From assembly GCF_932294415.1 (NCBI RefSeq), contig NC_065543.1, positions 46,277,777 through 46,341,776 of the forward strand: a DNA stretch of 64,000 nucleotides. The letters are read 5' to 3'. The stretch is from Quercus robur (Eukaryota; Streptophyta; Magnoliopsida; Fagales; Fagaceae). A program made the translations under genes and the position numbers. The notes under the pieces were generated by a model. It did no database searches, was not told the DNA's origin, and worked only from the letters and a program-made list of their open reading frames with translations. Positions 22,415-36,000 of the stretch are shown here, piece by piece (within the stretch, counting starts at the first letter, position 1; every line of letters starts with the position of its first letter).

Positions 22415-25400
22415 ATGAGTTTTTTAACAGGGTCCTCAAAAGATTCTTGGCATCCAATCATGACTGGTGATACAACAACCTCAAGTTACTGGATGAATTG
22501 GAGGGTCTTGCTGTGTGCCATATGGGTTTCAATTACGATCACTTTCGCATTCACTCTAATATGGAAACATGAAGGTTTCCGCAAACGCCATAGCCCAGAA
22601 ACCCAGCAAGAAAGTGAAGGAGGTTTGTATGATGATGAAACTTGGAAGCCATGTTTGAAAGGAATCCACCCAGCTTGGTTGTTGAGTTTCAGAGTTCTTG
22701 CTTTCTTGGTGCTTTTAGCACTGCTCATTGCCACTGCTTTAACAGATGGAGGCAGCATATTTTACTATTACACTCAGTAAGCAATTTTAATTTCTTCTTA
22801 AGATTATTTATAGTATGGAAAAACTTGCACAATAAGATAATTGCAGGATTTTGTTTGTATATAATTTCCTGCCTTCAAAAAAAAATTTCCTGTTTTCAAC
22901 TTATGTCACACCTTTCTGTACACCCAACATTTATCTTGTATGATATGAAAAAAATAGAAGACTAAGAGTATAATTGAAAGATTTTCCAAAATAAGTATAT
23001 GCAAATATTTTAGAAACTTTTTCCTTTACCTAGAGTTAGAATTTAAAAAATATTAACTTTTTAAGTGTGAAGTTGGTCAAGAATTAACTTTGTGTGATGC
23101 CATTTTTGGTTAATCATTTGATGTAGAGACCATATAATTTACCTATTCGTTTTTTTTTTGGTGGGCAGGTGGACTTTTACATCAATCACCATTTATTTTG
23201 GGGTATGTGTTGCATCTTCAGTGAACCTTCTCTAATAATGAATCATCTCTCTCTGTCTCTCTCTTTCTTATCTGCATTAGTAATTTTTTTTTTTTTTTTT
23301 TGCTTATGATCTCAATTTCAATGTGTAGCTTGGATCATTGCTCTCCATGCGTGGCTGTTACCAATATCATAAGAAAGCTGGAGGTGACAGAGTTGATAAT
23401 GTAGAGGTGGATACAGAGCTAGGTTCTTGTGTATCTACTTCAGATAGCCAAGATTCCAAAATGTCAAACCCATCCAAAATCTCAGGCCCCAATACACAAT
23501 GTCATGTACGTGAACCTGCAGGCTTCTGGGGTTATGTCTTTCAAATAATTTTTCAGGTAATTTGTTCAAGAATGAGTTGCTGAAGTAGGAAATATATAGT
23601 GCTTATGCATTGCATGGACATGCAACTTTTTCCTATAATCTGTTTCTCTGCCTCTCATTATATGCTAGCACTTGGTAACTCCTTTTAAATTTTAGACTTA
23701 AGGCAAAATTTTATTATTGTGCATGAATATGATTATATTACCAATGTAATCCTTGACCTTTTCACCACCAGTTCAATTACAGAATGAGTAATGACAAGCA
23801 GGGCTTTTTCATCAACTAACTAATTTTACTTCTCAATTGAAATTGTACTATGCTCCCACCTAGATTATGTTGCAAATTGAATAGGTTGTTGAATGAATCA
23901 GGGAGGCACCAAACAGATAGGAGCTGAATGCTTCTAAATATTGCACTCTATTTTTCTTGATTTTTATGTTAAAAAAATAGAAAATTTAATAGCTTTGTTT
24001 TCTTCCATGCACTTGTTATGACATTTTCTTTTTCTTGTTAACAGATGAATGCAGGTGCTGTTTTGCTCACAGATTGTGTCTTTTGGTTTATAATTGTTCC
24101 ATTTCTTCTGATCAAAGATTACAACCTAAATTTTGTAAGTATCATAGAGCCTCAATATTATTCTTTGCAAAATTTTATTTGATTGTATCCAAATAATACC
24201 CTTTCTCAAGTTATTTTGAAAAGCTGACTAGAAGCAGGACATAAGTGGAATGTTTCTTTTTTCTTTTTCCTTTTTATTACATATGAATGACTTACTTTCC
24301 TTGGATAAAGTCTAGAATCTAATACAAGCTTGCTATTGCAAAAAGCCAAAAGATCAAACATTTAAGTAAAACTAAAAACTACTTGACCTGATCTTGCACT
24401 TTGCAAGCTAAATTGTTTAGAACTCTGGCAGATGATTATTCTTTCCATGCATTGCGTCTTCCTAAAACAAGACCAATATCCATTTTAAGTTACAGAAAGG
24501 AAATTTATCTCTTTTTCTTCTCACCAAAAAAATATGCAGTGTAAATGTTGATTAAACGATTTTTTCCCCCCATTACTGCAGCTGGTTATAAATATGCACT
24601 CAATCAATGCTGTTTTCCTGCTTGGTGAGACGGCTTTGAATTGCTTGGTAAGTTGTTGTAATTATCTCAAATTTTTTCTCTTTGTCCAGCTCTTTTCATG
24701 AACATTCATCTTATTATGATTTTTTTTTTCAGAGGTTTTCTTGGTTTCGAATTGGATATTTCTGCCTATGGACAGTCGTTTATGTGATTTTTCAGTGGAT
24801 ACTACATGCTTGTGTCAAACTTTGGTAAGACCATTATCAGAAGTCTTTATCATTAAAAAAACTATCATATTTTAAATATATTTTAGGTAACTTTTTTTTT
24901 GTTTTTTGAAAAACAGGTGGCCATATCCCTTTCTTGACTTGTCATCTCCGTATGCTCCACTATGGTATGTAGTCTTAATCATTCACCTTCTATTGTTCAG
25001 AAAGAAATTCTGCTTTATGTTTCCTTTAACCAGAAAGTTTGTATAAAACATTTTGTACACACACATAATTGTTGCTTTTTGAATCCATACAATCTTTACA
25101 ATTTTCCATGTCTCAAGCCAATCTGTCAGAAGTTGTAAATGTTAGGTCAAACAGGTGGCTCTTCAGCATTGTGATCCAAATTCTTTTAGTAGCCCTGATC
25201 TATAGTTATAAACTTATAATGCCTTTTTCCTCTATTACATGATGCAATCATTATTTGCAATTTGCAAATTACAAATCCAAATTTCTCTATCAGAAAAATT
25301 TCTTCTCTACCACAGTACATGTTTCTTTCCTATTTCAATCCATGCACTTGTCCAAACTCCACAATTAACTAGTACTTGGATAATTTTATCTAAGTAGTAA

Positions 25401-25589
25401 AATTATTTTGTCAATATATTATTGTACATACTTGAGCAAATTGGCTAACCCCTTTTTTTTATAATTTGAAGGTACTTATCGGTGGCACTAATGCATATCC
25501 CATGCTATGGCATCTTTGTTCTGATTATGAAGCTGAAACACTTGGTACTATCAGCGAAGTTCCCCCAGTCCTATCAGTGCTTGAGATAA
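22415..25589 (+). CDS. Seven-span membrane protein, rolling stone-like family
   Basis: Eight coding exons join in frame: 22415-22776, 23169-23202, 23329-23556, 24045-24134, 24582-24647, 24733-24824, 24917-24964 and 25472-25589, giving 345 residues. All introns are GT-AG. Hydrophobic segments lie at about 30-50, 87-109, 119-140, 209-233, 239-259, 265-290 and 308-330, with a polar loop at about 141-200. The text YWMNWRVLLCAIWVS, CLKGIHPAWLLSFRV, NMHSINAVFLLGETALN and FPYPFLDLSSPYAPLW-like WPYPFLDLSSPYAPLW is what I recall from the plant family related to Drosophila rolling stone and the FAR-17a/AIG1-like group. Function in plants is not established. Some relatives of the wider superfamily are integral membrane lipid hydrolases, but I see no catalytic motif that proves this here. 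The exon structure is complete, with no sign of decay. Confidence 0.85.
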
Positions 25590-27800
25590 CTTGCTCGGAA
25601 AGACAGCCTGAAGCAAAACCAGATTTAAATTACCTATAGAATTTTTAAATTTATTCAATGAAGGACAACAAAAAAGAGAAAAATACCAAAGATAACACTT
25701 GAGAATTTATTCATTCATGTATGAAACAAATTCATAACAAAATTCTTCAATATAGTTATAGTAAGTTTTGAAAGATGCACAAATGGTCAAAAGAGGCAGT
25801 AGTCTATATATATTGAAACCAATATGTTCTCCTCCACCTCTCCTTTTATTCACTTGTAACATGGATTCTTTGTTGCCAGGCACTACCAGCAAGTCTGAAA
25901 GTAAACACAATCTATTTGCATCTCAAAAGAATTCGAACCACTAAAAATCATATCGAAATTTGTTGTGGTAGTGATATTTCTAGGCCTTATGGTGTGAAAA
26001 AAGAAGGAGAAATGGTAACTTAAGCCTCAAAATTGAATGGTTGGTGTCACTGTTCACAAAAGGGATGCATGTTGTAATATGCTTTATGTGCTTTTTTGGC
26101 ATGCTCAAAAATACTCCATTGCTTCACATTTGCGGTTTCAGATTCCCCACTACATCAACGTTTCCCTCACATTGCCACATTTAGATTCTCCCCCTTGTGA
26201 GTGTTTAATGTTGACTTTGAAACAGTGACATCTTGATAACCATTTTGGTTCCTCCCTCAAAATGTACATGGAGCCAACAAAAAGTACAAATGACCACCAA
26301 AATGAATACACAAAGAACAAAATTATGATTAGTTAATGCTAAGTCAATAGGCCTACCTAGTGTTGTTACTAATAAGGGAAGTTAACTTTATCACACTCTT
26401 CATTAAACCAGTTTCAAGAATAAACAAATACATCTAATGTTTCAAATACATGTAACATCACACTTATAACATGTGAGTCTTGCTCACCTATGAGACTCGA
26501 CTCATAATATGATGTTACATACATCTAAAATATTAGATACTACTTCTTTTGCGAGAGCATGTATAGATATGGCCCACCAATAAGGACGGAATTAGGATAA
26601 TTCAAATCTAAACACTTGTTAGTTTGCGTATAATAGTTCTGTTCCTAGACCCAATGAATGAGTCCATTTGAATTCGTGGATGGTTACAACTTCAACTTAC
26701 AAGTATAGAAAACCTGTAGATATTCTCCTCATCCTCATGTCCCTACATGTTCGAATGCCTAAGAGTTCATGACTTGTATAATCAAATCAGCAACGACATG
26801 GTTTGGATGTCATGTATTTATTTTATAATTTGATTACTAGTTTGAACACATATGTGGATGTGATTAAACAATATGGACCATATGGTAAACACTAAAACAT
26901 GCATATCGTTTTAGTAAGAAAAACTGTGCAAGAAGCAAAATCGAAAGCATATTGTTTGATGGCTTAAATTCTTAGAATTTAAGCTTTGACCATTTTTTAA
27001 AATGAAAAATATAAATGTAATTATGGGGGATTACAGCTATACCTAACATAGCTTAATTCCATGACCCTATAAAACCTTGTTAAATTGTCTTGTTCAGTAA
27101 AAGGATTTCAAAATCTATTTTATTTATAATTTGATAGTTGCAACAATAAGAGAGTGGGTTCAAAATCATAATCTATGAAAAAAGTAAAACATTTTTTTGC
27201 TCCATCAGTCTACTGTTTCTTTATGTATTAATAGTGGCGGAGAAAAAAAATAAAAACTAAAAAAAAAAAATTCAGGGGAACAAAAATAAATCTATAATAA
27301 AAAAAATTAACCCAAGTAATAGACTTTGATATATATATATATATATATATATAAATTTTCACTAAAAAAAACTTAATAATTAGTTAATCACTTGAAACTC
27401 TTAAGGACAAAAATTAGTTTTGGATTAATCAGGATTATGGCATATGTCCACTTTTATTTACATGTCATGATCTTGATAGGTTTAGTATACAAGAACATTG
27501 GAGCAAAGTCAAGTCAAATAATAACTTTAATAGAGTTTCATCTAGGAAAACATATTTTGTATTAAATGATACCTATAAAATTAGTTATCTTTTGCTGACA
27601 TATCTCTCATTTATTAGATTTTGATACCGTTGACATGATATCATTTGATACCAAATAGTTTCTCTTCATCTAGAGTAAATTACTTGAAACTTTTAATCAT
27701 GAAATTTTAGTTGAAAAATAATTTTTAAATTTCTTGAAAATTAAGTAATAGAGTTTTATGTATAGTAAACTATCTTAGAAATAGAGTTAAATTTTTTGGA
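25590..27800. other. Intergenic stretch without a recognisable gene
   Basis: The 3' UTR of the membrane-protein gene probably ends near 25700. Beyond it only AT-rich sequence, a (TA)n run at about 27332-27352 and short open stretches without family similarity are seen. Confidence 0.5.
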
Positions 27801-27803
27801 AAA

Positions 27804-28010
27804 ATTACACTATACCCCCGTTCTACACTTGGCCCCTTAAACTATGAGAATGTATACTTTACCCCTAAACTATAATCCATTTTACACTTACCCTCCTACT
27901 CCTAAATTATGAGAATGTACACTTCATCCTCTTAAACGATACCCTCTTTGCACTTATCCCTAAACTATAAAAATACATATTTACTTCCTAAATTATTACC
28001 CATAAAATAA
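27804..28010. repeat. Three-copy degenerate tandem repeat upstream of CAF1
   Basis: A unit of about 60 bp repeats three times. Each copy has the core AAACTATGAGAATGTA (or close) followed by an ACTT(T/C)A(C/T)CC pyrimidine-rich part; cores start near 27839, 27905 and 27962. The repeat ends about 230 bp before the TATA box of the CAF1 gene and may lie in its distal promoter. Sequence of this kind also occurs in the foldback of the ApaG intron. Confidence 0.6.
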
Positions 28011-28240
28011 GGTACAAAGTGTTACACCGGTATTATCGTAATCGTTTAGGTGTGGTAAGTATGCACGGTAAAGTAAAATTTTTCCAATTCATTCCCCTTA
28101 AAGGCTTAAATAATTATAAAAGGAGTTTTTTTTTTTTTTTTTTTTGAAAGTAAAAGGAGTTTAATTTATAAGTTAATCCTATCTTAATATTAATTGGCCG
28201 CCTTTACAAAAACCAATTCCGACTAGGAAACTCATCCCCA

Positions 28241-28250
28241 TATATATAAA
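28241..28250 (+). promoter_or_regulatory. TATA box of the CAF1 gene
   Basis: TATATATAAA lies 92 bp upstream of the ATG at 28342. A start about 30 bp downstream would give a leader of some 60-70 bases, ordinary for a plant gene. Confidence 0.7.
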
Positions 28251-28341
28251 TACGGTACCACAGTCCATAAATTTTTTCATCCTTTCTGCGTTTTGTTCTC
28301 TCGTTCTGTTCTTTGCTACGCCGCCTACGGTATATTTGATC

Positions 28342-29283
28342 ATGGTTGTTTCTGCTCGTGATGCTCCTCCTCCTCCTCCTCCGTCTCCGGCGGCAGTGGT
28401 TGTACGTGAAGTATGGCAACACAACCTGGAGGATGAGTTCGACCTCATCAAGATTGCTCTAATGACTCACACAATCGTATCCATGGACACTGAATTCCCT
28501 GGAGTTATCTTCAAACCTGTTAACGTGGAAAAGCGCGACCTCGGAAGACTGCCACCCTTTTGGAACTATCAACTCATGCGACGCAACGTTAACGCCACCA
28601 ATATTATCCAACTGGGTCTCGGTCTTTGCGACCACAGAGGTTGTTTGCCGAATCTCGGTACGGATTCTCAGTACGTGTGGCAGTTTAACTTCAAGGATTT
28701 TGACGTCCACAATGATCTCCAAAACCCTGAATCCATTGAGTTACTTGAGCGACAAGGAATTGATTTTGAGAAGAATTTGGAAGAGGGTATTGACTCTGCT
28801 GACTTTGCTGCACTGATGGTTGAGTCTGGGTTGGTTATGAATGGCTCTGATTTCACTTGGGTTACTTTCCATGGTGGCTATGATTTTGCCCATCTGATCA
28901 AGATCGTGACTGGCCAAGAACTCCCTTGCAATCTCGTGGAGTTTATGGATTTGGTGCAACTCAACTTTGGGCGCAGAGTTTTTGATGTGAAGCATATGAT
29001 TAGGTTTTGTGATGGGCTTTATGGAGGTTTAGAGAGAGTGGCTAACACACTTGGGGTGCAACGTGTGGCTGGGAGGAGTCACCAAGCTGGGTCTGATACC
29101 TTGTTGACTCTGCAAACTTTCATGAAGTTCATGGAGGTGTATTTCAAAGAGAAGAAGGATAGTGCAATTAGACATAATGGGCATTTGTTGAGAAAGGTTT
29201 CGTTTGTTCTTCATGGCTTGGAGTTGATTGAGTTTGATCCATCCAATGAAGGATTGAAGCTAAATCCGCTTGGTGATGAGTAG
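28342..29283 (+). CDS. CAF1: CAF1/POP2-type poly(A) deadenylase (CCR4-NOT subunit)
   Basis: A single uninterrupted frame encodes 313 residues, in line with the intronless plant CAF1 family. The start is the ATG at 28342; an upstream TTG in the same frame is not a credible start. The DEDD nuclease fold is visible: SMDTEFPGV gives Asp49 and Glu51, FHGGYDFAHL gives Asp181, and HQAGSDTLLT gives Asp252 with His247 nearby. FNFKDFDVHNDLQNPESIEL and EFMDLVQLNFGRRVFDVKHM are also typical. The enzyme shortens mRNA poly(A) tails from the 3' end as part of the CCR4-NOT complex, in the cytoplasm and processing bodies. All catalytic residues are present. A proline run at residues 9-16 is specific to this copy's N-terminus. 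The layout suggests one of the stress-responsive plant paralogues, but the exact orthologue cannot be named from here. Confidence 0.95.
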   Translation: MVVSARDAPPPPPPSPAAVVVREVWQHNLEDEFDLIKIALMTHTIVSMDTEFPGVIFKPVNVEKRDLGRLPPFWNYQLMRRNVNATNIIQLGLGLCDHRGCLPNLGTDSQYVWQFNFKDFDVHNDLQNPESIELLERQGIDFEKNLEEGIDSADFAALMVESGLVMNGSDFTWVTFHGGYDFAHLIKIVTGQELPCNLVEFMDLVQLNFGRRVFDVKHMIRFCDGLYGGLERVANTLGVQRVAGRSHQAGSDTLLTLQTFMKFMEVYFKEKKDSAIRHNGHLLRKVSFVLHGLELIEFDPSNEGLKLNPLGDE

Positions 29284-30035
29284 CCAAGCAATCACATTGT
29301 ATTTGGATTCCCAAAAAAAAAAAAAATTTATATTGCATTACATCTGATATTGACTCTTTTATTTGGATAATAAGGTTAGCATTTATTTATTTTTTGGCTT
29401 ATATCAATTGGCCTCTTATCCTTGAATAGGAAATCTGTGACTCGATTCTTGCTTACATAAAAAATCAATTCATTATAAATGGACATTATAGATTGAAACT
29501 CTCTTAAAAAAATAAAAAATAAAAATTTTATATCACAAATAACTAGTTAAAACATTGCATTAAGAAAACAAGACATGCACCAAGAACCCTCCTTACAATC
29601 TGTAACCAATGTAAATTCCTTTATTTTTTATTTTTTTAAGTTTCTCTTTATATCGTAATTGATACATTGGAAAAGTTTTGCAAAAAGAAAGAAAGAAATA
29701 AAATAAACCATGGGCTTCTCCTTCTTGTGGGTTAATGCACAACCCAAACTTTCAAATCTTGAGTAGCACGTTGATCTACAATGGGCCATTCAAGCCCACT
29801 TGAAGAAAGGGGAAAAAATTTTGGGAGAGGGACAACCACCTTATAGATATTGCATGTTACACCTTATAGAAAGGGAAAGAAGACAAAAAAAAGTCACATT
29901 GGCTACAAGCCCACAACAATATAATGGCTTGGCCGATTCTCATTATTGGTGACCATAGGTACAAAGTACAACAAATGAAATTCAATATTTTCAGATCAAG
30001 AACGAACAAAAATGATACAAATGCATGTATAGGTA
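29284..30035. other. Shared 3' region between CAF1 (+) and the PX gene (-)
   Basis: The two genes converge with stops 753 bp apart. The sequence is AT-rich with an A tract at 29312-29325 and no further gene. Both 3' UTRs must lie here and may overlap. Confidence 0.5.
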
Positions 30036-33000
30036 TCATAGAGAAGTGCTTGGCAAGGAACCCATTAATATAACATTGTCCCCATCTTTCGGCTCTGTCT
30101 TTTCCGGCTTTGCCCTTGTAAACAGTCCAGAGAGCAGTCCTACAGACAGCCCAGAACCAGATCTCCTCCCCAAAGTTCTATTAACCTCACCACCAGCCCC
30201 ATTATCTACCCTCTCTTCTGGCCTAAGCTGTGCCCCACAAGGGCAGTTTATGATCTTTCTGAAGCAAGCTTTATGGAATAAGGCTTCACAAGATCTACAC
30301 TTTTCAACCTCACCTTCCTGTTAATTATTTTGCAGGTCAGGTTGACGTATGTTATTTAATATTCAACAAAATGACTCCCAAGTTTTATCATGCAATATAG
30401 AATTGGGAAAACTCATGCACACAAACAAATACACACATACATAAATACATGGAGACACCAATGGTGACCAGTGACCACTAACTATATTAACTGGTGCAAC
30501 ATAACCCAGAGCATGAGTTGGTATATAACAGAGTTACCTAGGATTATAAGAAAAATGATATAGTAAATATTTCCTTTCAGCACATAACTAATCAAACCAT
30601 ATGGAGAAAGCATAATTAATTTATGGCATGGAACCATGGCCATTGTACAGAACAGAAGCCCACCTGAAAAGGGAAAATGAGAGCAGAAGGGTCATTACAA
30701 GCTTGTCGAGCACTGCAGGGGACTCCCACATCACAGCATATGAGGCATTGCTCTGTAATATGCTCCAGTATTTTCCTAGATACGGTTTCCACCATCACAG
30801 GTAGTGCTGCCAAAGTGTTGATATACATTAGAAATGTACAGTGTATTTAGAAAAGAAAAAATGCTGGGTCAGACATTTGCAGGTAGATTATAAGATGCAT
30901 GACATTTACTATAATAGCAGGAAGATGTAAACTCACATATTCACTCTGCGAACAACTATATATTCAACATAAATGCATAAAACTAAAATAAGGAGATGGA
31001 GTCTTGGCATAAAATCCTAAGAAGGCCTTTCCTTTCTATATTTTCCATGTACTAGGTTTGCGGCCCTTTAATGCCTTTTCTTTTAATGGAATTTATTACT
31101 AGTCAAAACAAAAGATTAAATCCTAAAATGGCAATGACCTCTGGGCCCAATGGCACCATCATCACCCATAAATATGGGGTGATGGGTGAGAACAAGAATT
31201 CTTATGCAGTTGGATGCATTTAATTACCATGGAAACAAAAAGATTGAATCCCAACTGCATATTCAAAACATACTAGCAGAGGCTTGAACGTAATATTAAT
31301 ATTGTCTGAAATGAGAAGATCGTCAGCATATAAAACATTTCAGACCTTGAATTCCAAAGATGTAGCAGCTTTGATCCACAGGAGAAGATTCAAATGAAAA
31401 GGCTCTGTGACAACAAGCAGTTATCATCTTCCAAAGATACGAATCATTCTGCTCTTACTAAAGGCAGATTGGTGCTGAGATGCTGACCTCTATGGTAAAA
31501 GGTAAACCAAATCACTAGAAAAGACAATTGATAACACCTCCAATGCTCCATGGGCATGGAATTATTTAATTTTGTATCCATATCATTGAAAGGGGAAAAA
31601 GAACACTTTTTTTATTAAGTTATGCAACCACCGAGTGGGTTTGAACTTTGAACCCATAAGCTCACCCTCCACCTTGCACTTGAAAGAGGAGGAAGTGGCA
31701 TTTAAAGACAAAAACTCTTCTTCTTTTTTATTAGTAAGTTACACATGCACGCAGTTGGTTTTGAACCTACAACCTCACCCCCTGCCTATGGGAGAAGGAA
31801 CTGCCATTTGCACTAGAGCACATTAGCTTAAAGACAACAACTATATGATGATAAAAAAGAATCAAAACTAATATTAAATAAATAAATAAAAGATAAGAAG
31901 GTATCAAAACTGTTGCAAATCCTAAAATCAGTTTATATTAATATAATGTATGGAAAGATTGGAAATTCCATACACAAACATTTCATGGAGATGGAATTCT
32001 TCAGTTAACATTTCCATACCATTTATAGGCAAAAAGAATCTATAATAATGGGGCTCCTGAAGAAAAGGAACATCATCCTATGATGATGAACTGAATCAAA
32101 AACTGTGGCAGAACATCAAATCAATGAGTTTATATCAATATATCATATGGACATATTGCAAATATCATAAAAAAAAATGCACTTGTATATTTATATCATA
32201 CAAAAATGCAATCAAAGTAGCAAATGTCAATATGATGTACAAGTGAATGCTAATCCTGTCTGCTGTTTGTATGCATATGAGTATCACTGTATGCGTGTGT
32301 GTCCTGTCTGCCGTTTGTATGCATATGAGTATCACTGTATGCGTGTGTGTCTCTGGATATATACAAGAATATCTCATATTAATACTACTTTATAGATTCA
32401 CAATTTGGATCGTGTAGCAATACAAGTAATATGAATTAGCAATAATCTAGTTGTTTTTTCGAGTAATTAGCAATAATCTACTTATTTGAAGCTAACCTGC
32501 AAAAGGCCCTTTGGAAAGATCAATGAGGTCTCTAAGTGCAAAAAAATCATTGCTTTCAAGAAGATATCTTCGAGACCCAAGTCCTTTGTTGATGGTCCTA
32601 CGAAATGGGCAGTGAACATATGGAAGCATGGTCCCTATTTTTTTCCTGATACCCATGACATGAAGCAGGGCTGGGACCTTTGAAAATAGGAAAGGATTAA
32701 CTGCACTAACACAAAGCATGGGCTGCAAGACAATTCATTATAAACAACTATCAAGACCTCCGATAAAGTTAAGTTGAACCAAGTATTCTAGCTTGAATTT
32801 TAAATTTTGTGCAGTGAAAACTAATTAAAAGAAAAAAAAAATGCAAATGCTGTACACCTGTTTACTTTCCTGCTTTCTTATTTAAAATATCAAAACACAC
32901 ATAAATTTATATATATATATATATATATATATAATCCATGCGCCAGTTCAAACAAACAATAAAATGCATAACAAGTCCTAGTTGAGCAAAATTGGACCAT

Positions 33001-36000
33001 GATGCAAAATTCAAGCCAAAGTCAAAAGCTGAAACGCTTTATTATGTATACTACTCAATAAATCTCAAATCATTTATTCCCATTAAGAAGCTATACTGCA
33101 ATGCATAACAACACAGTGAACCATTAAAAGTGAGGGTGAGTATCCAAAGTACCTGGTCATGTATAGAATCCAGATATGATTTAGCCATCTGAGAAACTAA
33201 ATATTGAGTAAAATCCCATTGATGCAAAACTCTTGCTGGCAAGACTGCAGTTTCATTTGTATGGCATGAAGAACAATATAATTGACCAGTGTATTCACAA
33301 AGTCGAGGCTTACCCCAACCAAATGTCTGTACAAAGTCTTGCATCATAGTCTTTCCATCATCAAAATGTTTGTGGCATCCAGCACAAGTATAATGCTGTG
33401 CTTCTAGCATCTGTTTCATAGATTTGTAAGGGTGAAGTTCAACAACAAGTGATATAGTCTTCCCTAAATTGGAAACATTTTCTGTATCTGCCACTCTAGC
33501 AAAAGAGGTTGGCTGAGACACCGGTGTCTTTGACATAGGAGAACTAGGAAATGAATCTTGAGGGGACAAAAACCAAATCAATGGAGTTGGGATACTGGAA
33601 AAGAATCTGGAATGGAGAATTGAACGTAAACACTCTTGAATCAAAACACTTCTCTCTGCAATAACATCAGGAGATACATTTCCAAATATCTTTCTGGATT
33701 CCTTTTCAACAGAGAACCAGGGGGTAGGTAGAATCCAGCCTTGGTCGGCAAATATAGTTTTCAACCGACGATATAGAGTGTAAAAATCACGATATCGTCG
33801 TTCAACCTCCCATTGATCCTTGCCGCCCCACACTCTCATTTTATACACAGTGTATTCCTTCACTCCAACCAGTCTTTCACTAAAGGAGACATTCCCCTTC
33901 TTCTGTCTCGCACCAACTACTTCAATCCCATCAATTCTAAGCGGGTGTTGAATGAGAGGAAAAGCGTCATCTGTACCAGAAGTAGAAGCAGTTGACCCAC
34001 CATCTCTTACAGGTAGAGACAGCTGCGACTGAAACATTCTATTATCCTGAGAGAACCTAGTCCTGGGAGTCTCACAAGATTCAAGCAAAATTTCTTCCAT
34101 GTCATGAACAACCTCATCGTAGAATTCATTTATATCAAGATTCTCCGTCTGCAAAATTGGAATGAAAAATAAGAATACAACCAACTTAACTTAACCTGTA
34201 ACTTTGAAGAACCTACACAAATAATTCCTACTGGAAAAATTCAGACTGCCATAGCACAAAACCATGGAGGACAGGGGAGGGGAATGGTTACCCCTTCCCC
34301 TTCTTTCGATTTTTAAAAAAATTAAGGGGAAAGGTAATAAATATTCCTCCCTTTTGTTTGGATGTTATAAAAATTAAGTATGGAGAGGAGAGGGAGGGAA
34401 GGGAGGGGAAGTCATATAAATTGACAATTATGACCTTCTTTTGCTAATTTAAAGAAATAGATATAAATTGACATGATAAGGACAATATTGACAATTTTAT
34501 TTTATTTTAATATAAGCCAAACCCCTCCCCCACCAGATCCCTCCAAATTCACCCTCCAATTTAAGTAAGATACCCCTCAAAAACCCTTCCCCCTCCCCCT
34601 TTAAACAAAAATTAAAAATTAAAAATTAAAAACAACAAAACAAAACATCCAATCATGGTTCATTAAGATAGATATTAGCTACATTGTGTAGATAGGAGAA
34701 TTGTGTTGTGGGTTCGTAAACCCTCCATCTCCTCATCTCTCTCCTCCCCCTCCATCATAACCCAAAATGATTATTTTCTAACACATGTAGATATTATTTA
34801 CAAATTTTCAGGCACACTATAAAGGATTTACAAATTTTCCATCATCACCCAAAGTGATTATCTTCTAACACATGTACATATTATTTTAAGATTTATATCA
34901 TTGTATTTGTCAGAGTATGAAGAATAAAATGACATCCCAATGAGCTGTAGCTAAAATGGAATTTCCTCCCACAAGAATAAGCGGAATTTGGGGTTTTGGG
35001 TTCATATCTCATTGAAAGCATTTGTAAGCTACCAATCAAAAAATCAAGAATAAAATGACATGAGAATCTAGAGAAATTTAACGTACAACATTACAGCCTA
35101 GCTATTCACTTGTGCTGAAAACTGCCAAAACAGATGAGTACTAAGTAAAAATTGAAACTAATAAAAACACACCTGAAGTGATACAGCGTCTTCAGAGAGA
35201 ACTGCTGAAACAGAAGAATTGTTTGAAACTATCCTCATCTTATTTTCAAAAACAGATGGAGATGACATTGTTTCACGATCATCAAATAATTTGAGATTTG
35301 TGGTTTCTGGAGAAACAGTTGAAGGGGAGGAAGATTGATTAACTGTAACATCAAGGAGGTCAAATTTTATTTTTGATTTCCCCACATCTTGATTTGATAA
35401 ATCTCTACTTTTAGCAGTGCCAATAACTTCTTCAGTATTTACACGCTGATGCTCCCTTTCCATGCCACTATCCACAGTGTTCAAATCCATGTCCAGAGGT
35501 AGTCCTTCAGCAAGCTCTTCCAGCTCCATTTGAAAGAGATTGCTAACAGAACTTTCTGGTTTTTCAGAATCTCGAACTTGATTGTCGGTAACGGTAGTGT
35601 CTCTCACATGTTGCTGCCCTGATTCATTGACATTCAAAAACCCAATTGGAATTATGGAAGCACTTTCAGTATGTTCTGCCAATTCATCACCACCTAGAAC
35701 TTGATAACTGGCTTCAGGAATGCTTCTCACAACTTCCATCCGCTTTGGTTCTGCCAAACTTGAAATACCAGTTGGGGTCACAGAACACCCATCAATATCA
35801 TCACCCAATTCATAATCCCCTTCAATTAGTTTTCCCACCAAAGACATTTCTGTCACAACTTGTCCTTGGTCAATCTGACCAGCAGAAGGAATCCCATGTG
35901 TAATCTCAGAATTTGAATTCAGAAGGTTTCCCTCAGTTTCACTATCCTTTTCTTTCTGTTCCTGGAACGGATCCAATGTCAGAGAAGCCAGCATACCACT

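Noticed and set aside
28179-28451. Two minus-strand frames over the CAF1 start
   Set aside because: They are shadows of the proline-rich CAF1 N-terminus.
30025-30324. Plus-strand frame over the last PX exon
   Set aside because: It is antisense to an exon whose minus-strand translation contains the zinc-ligand cysteines.
32165-32395. Open frames over the 48-bp tandem repeat on both strands
   Set aside because: They are created by the repeat inside an intron and show no domain.
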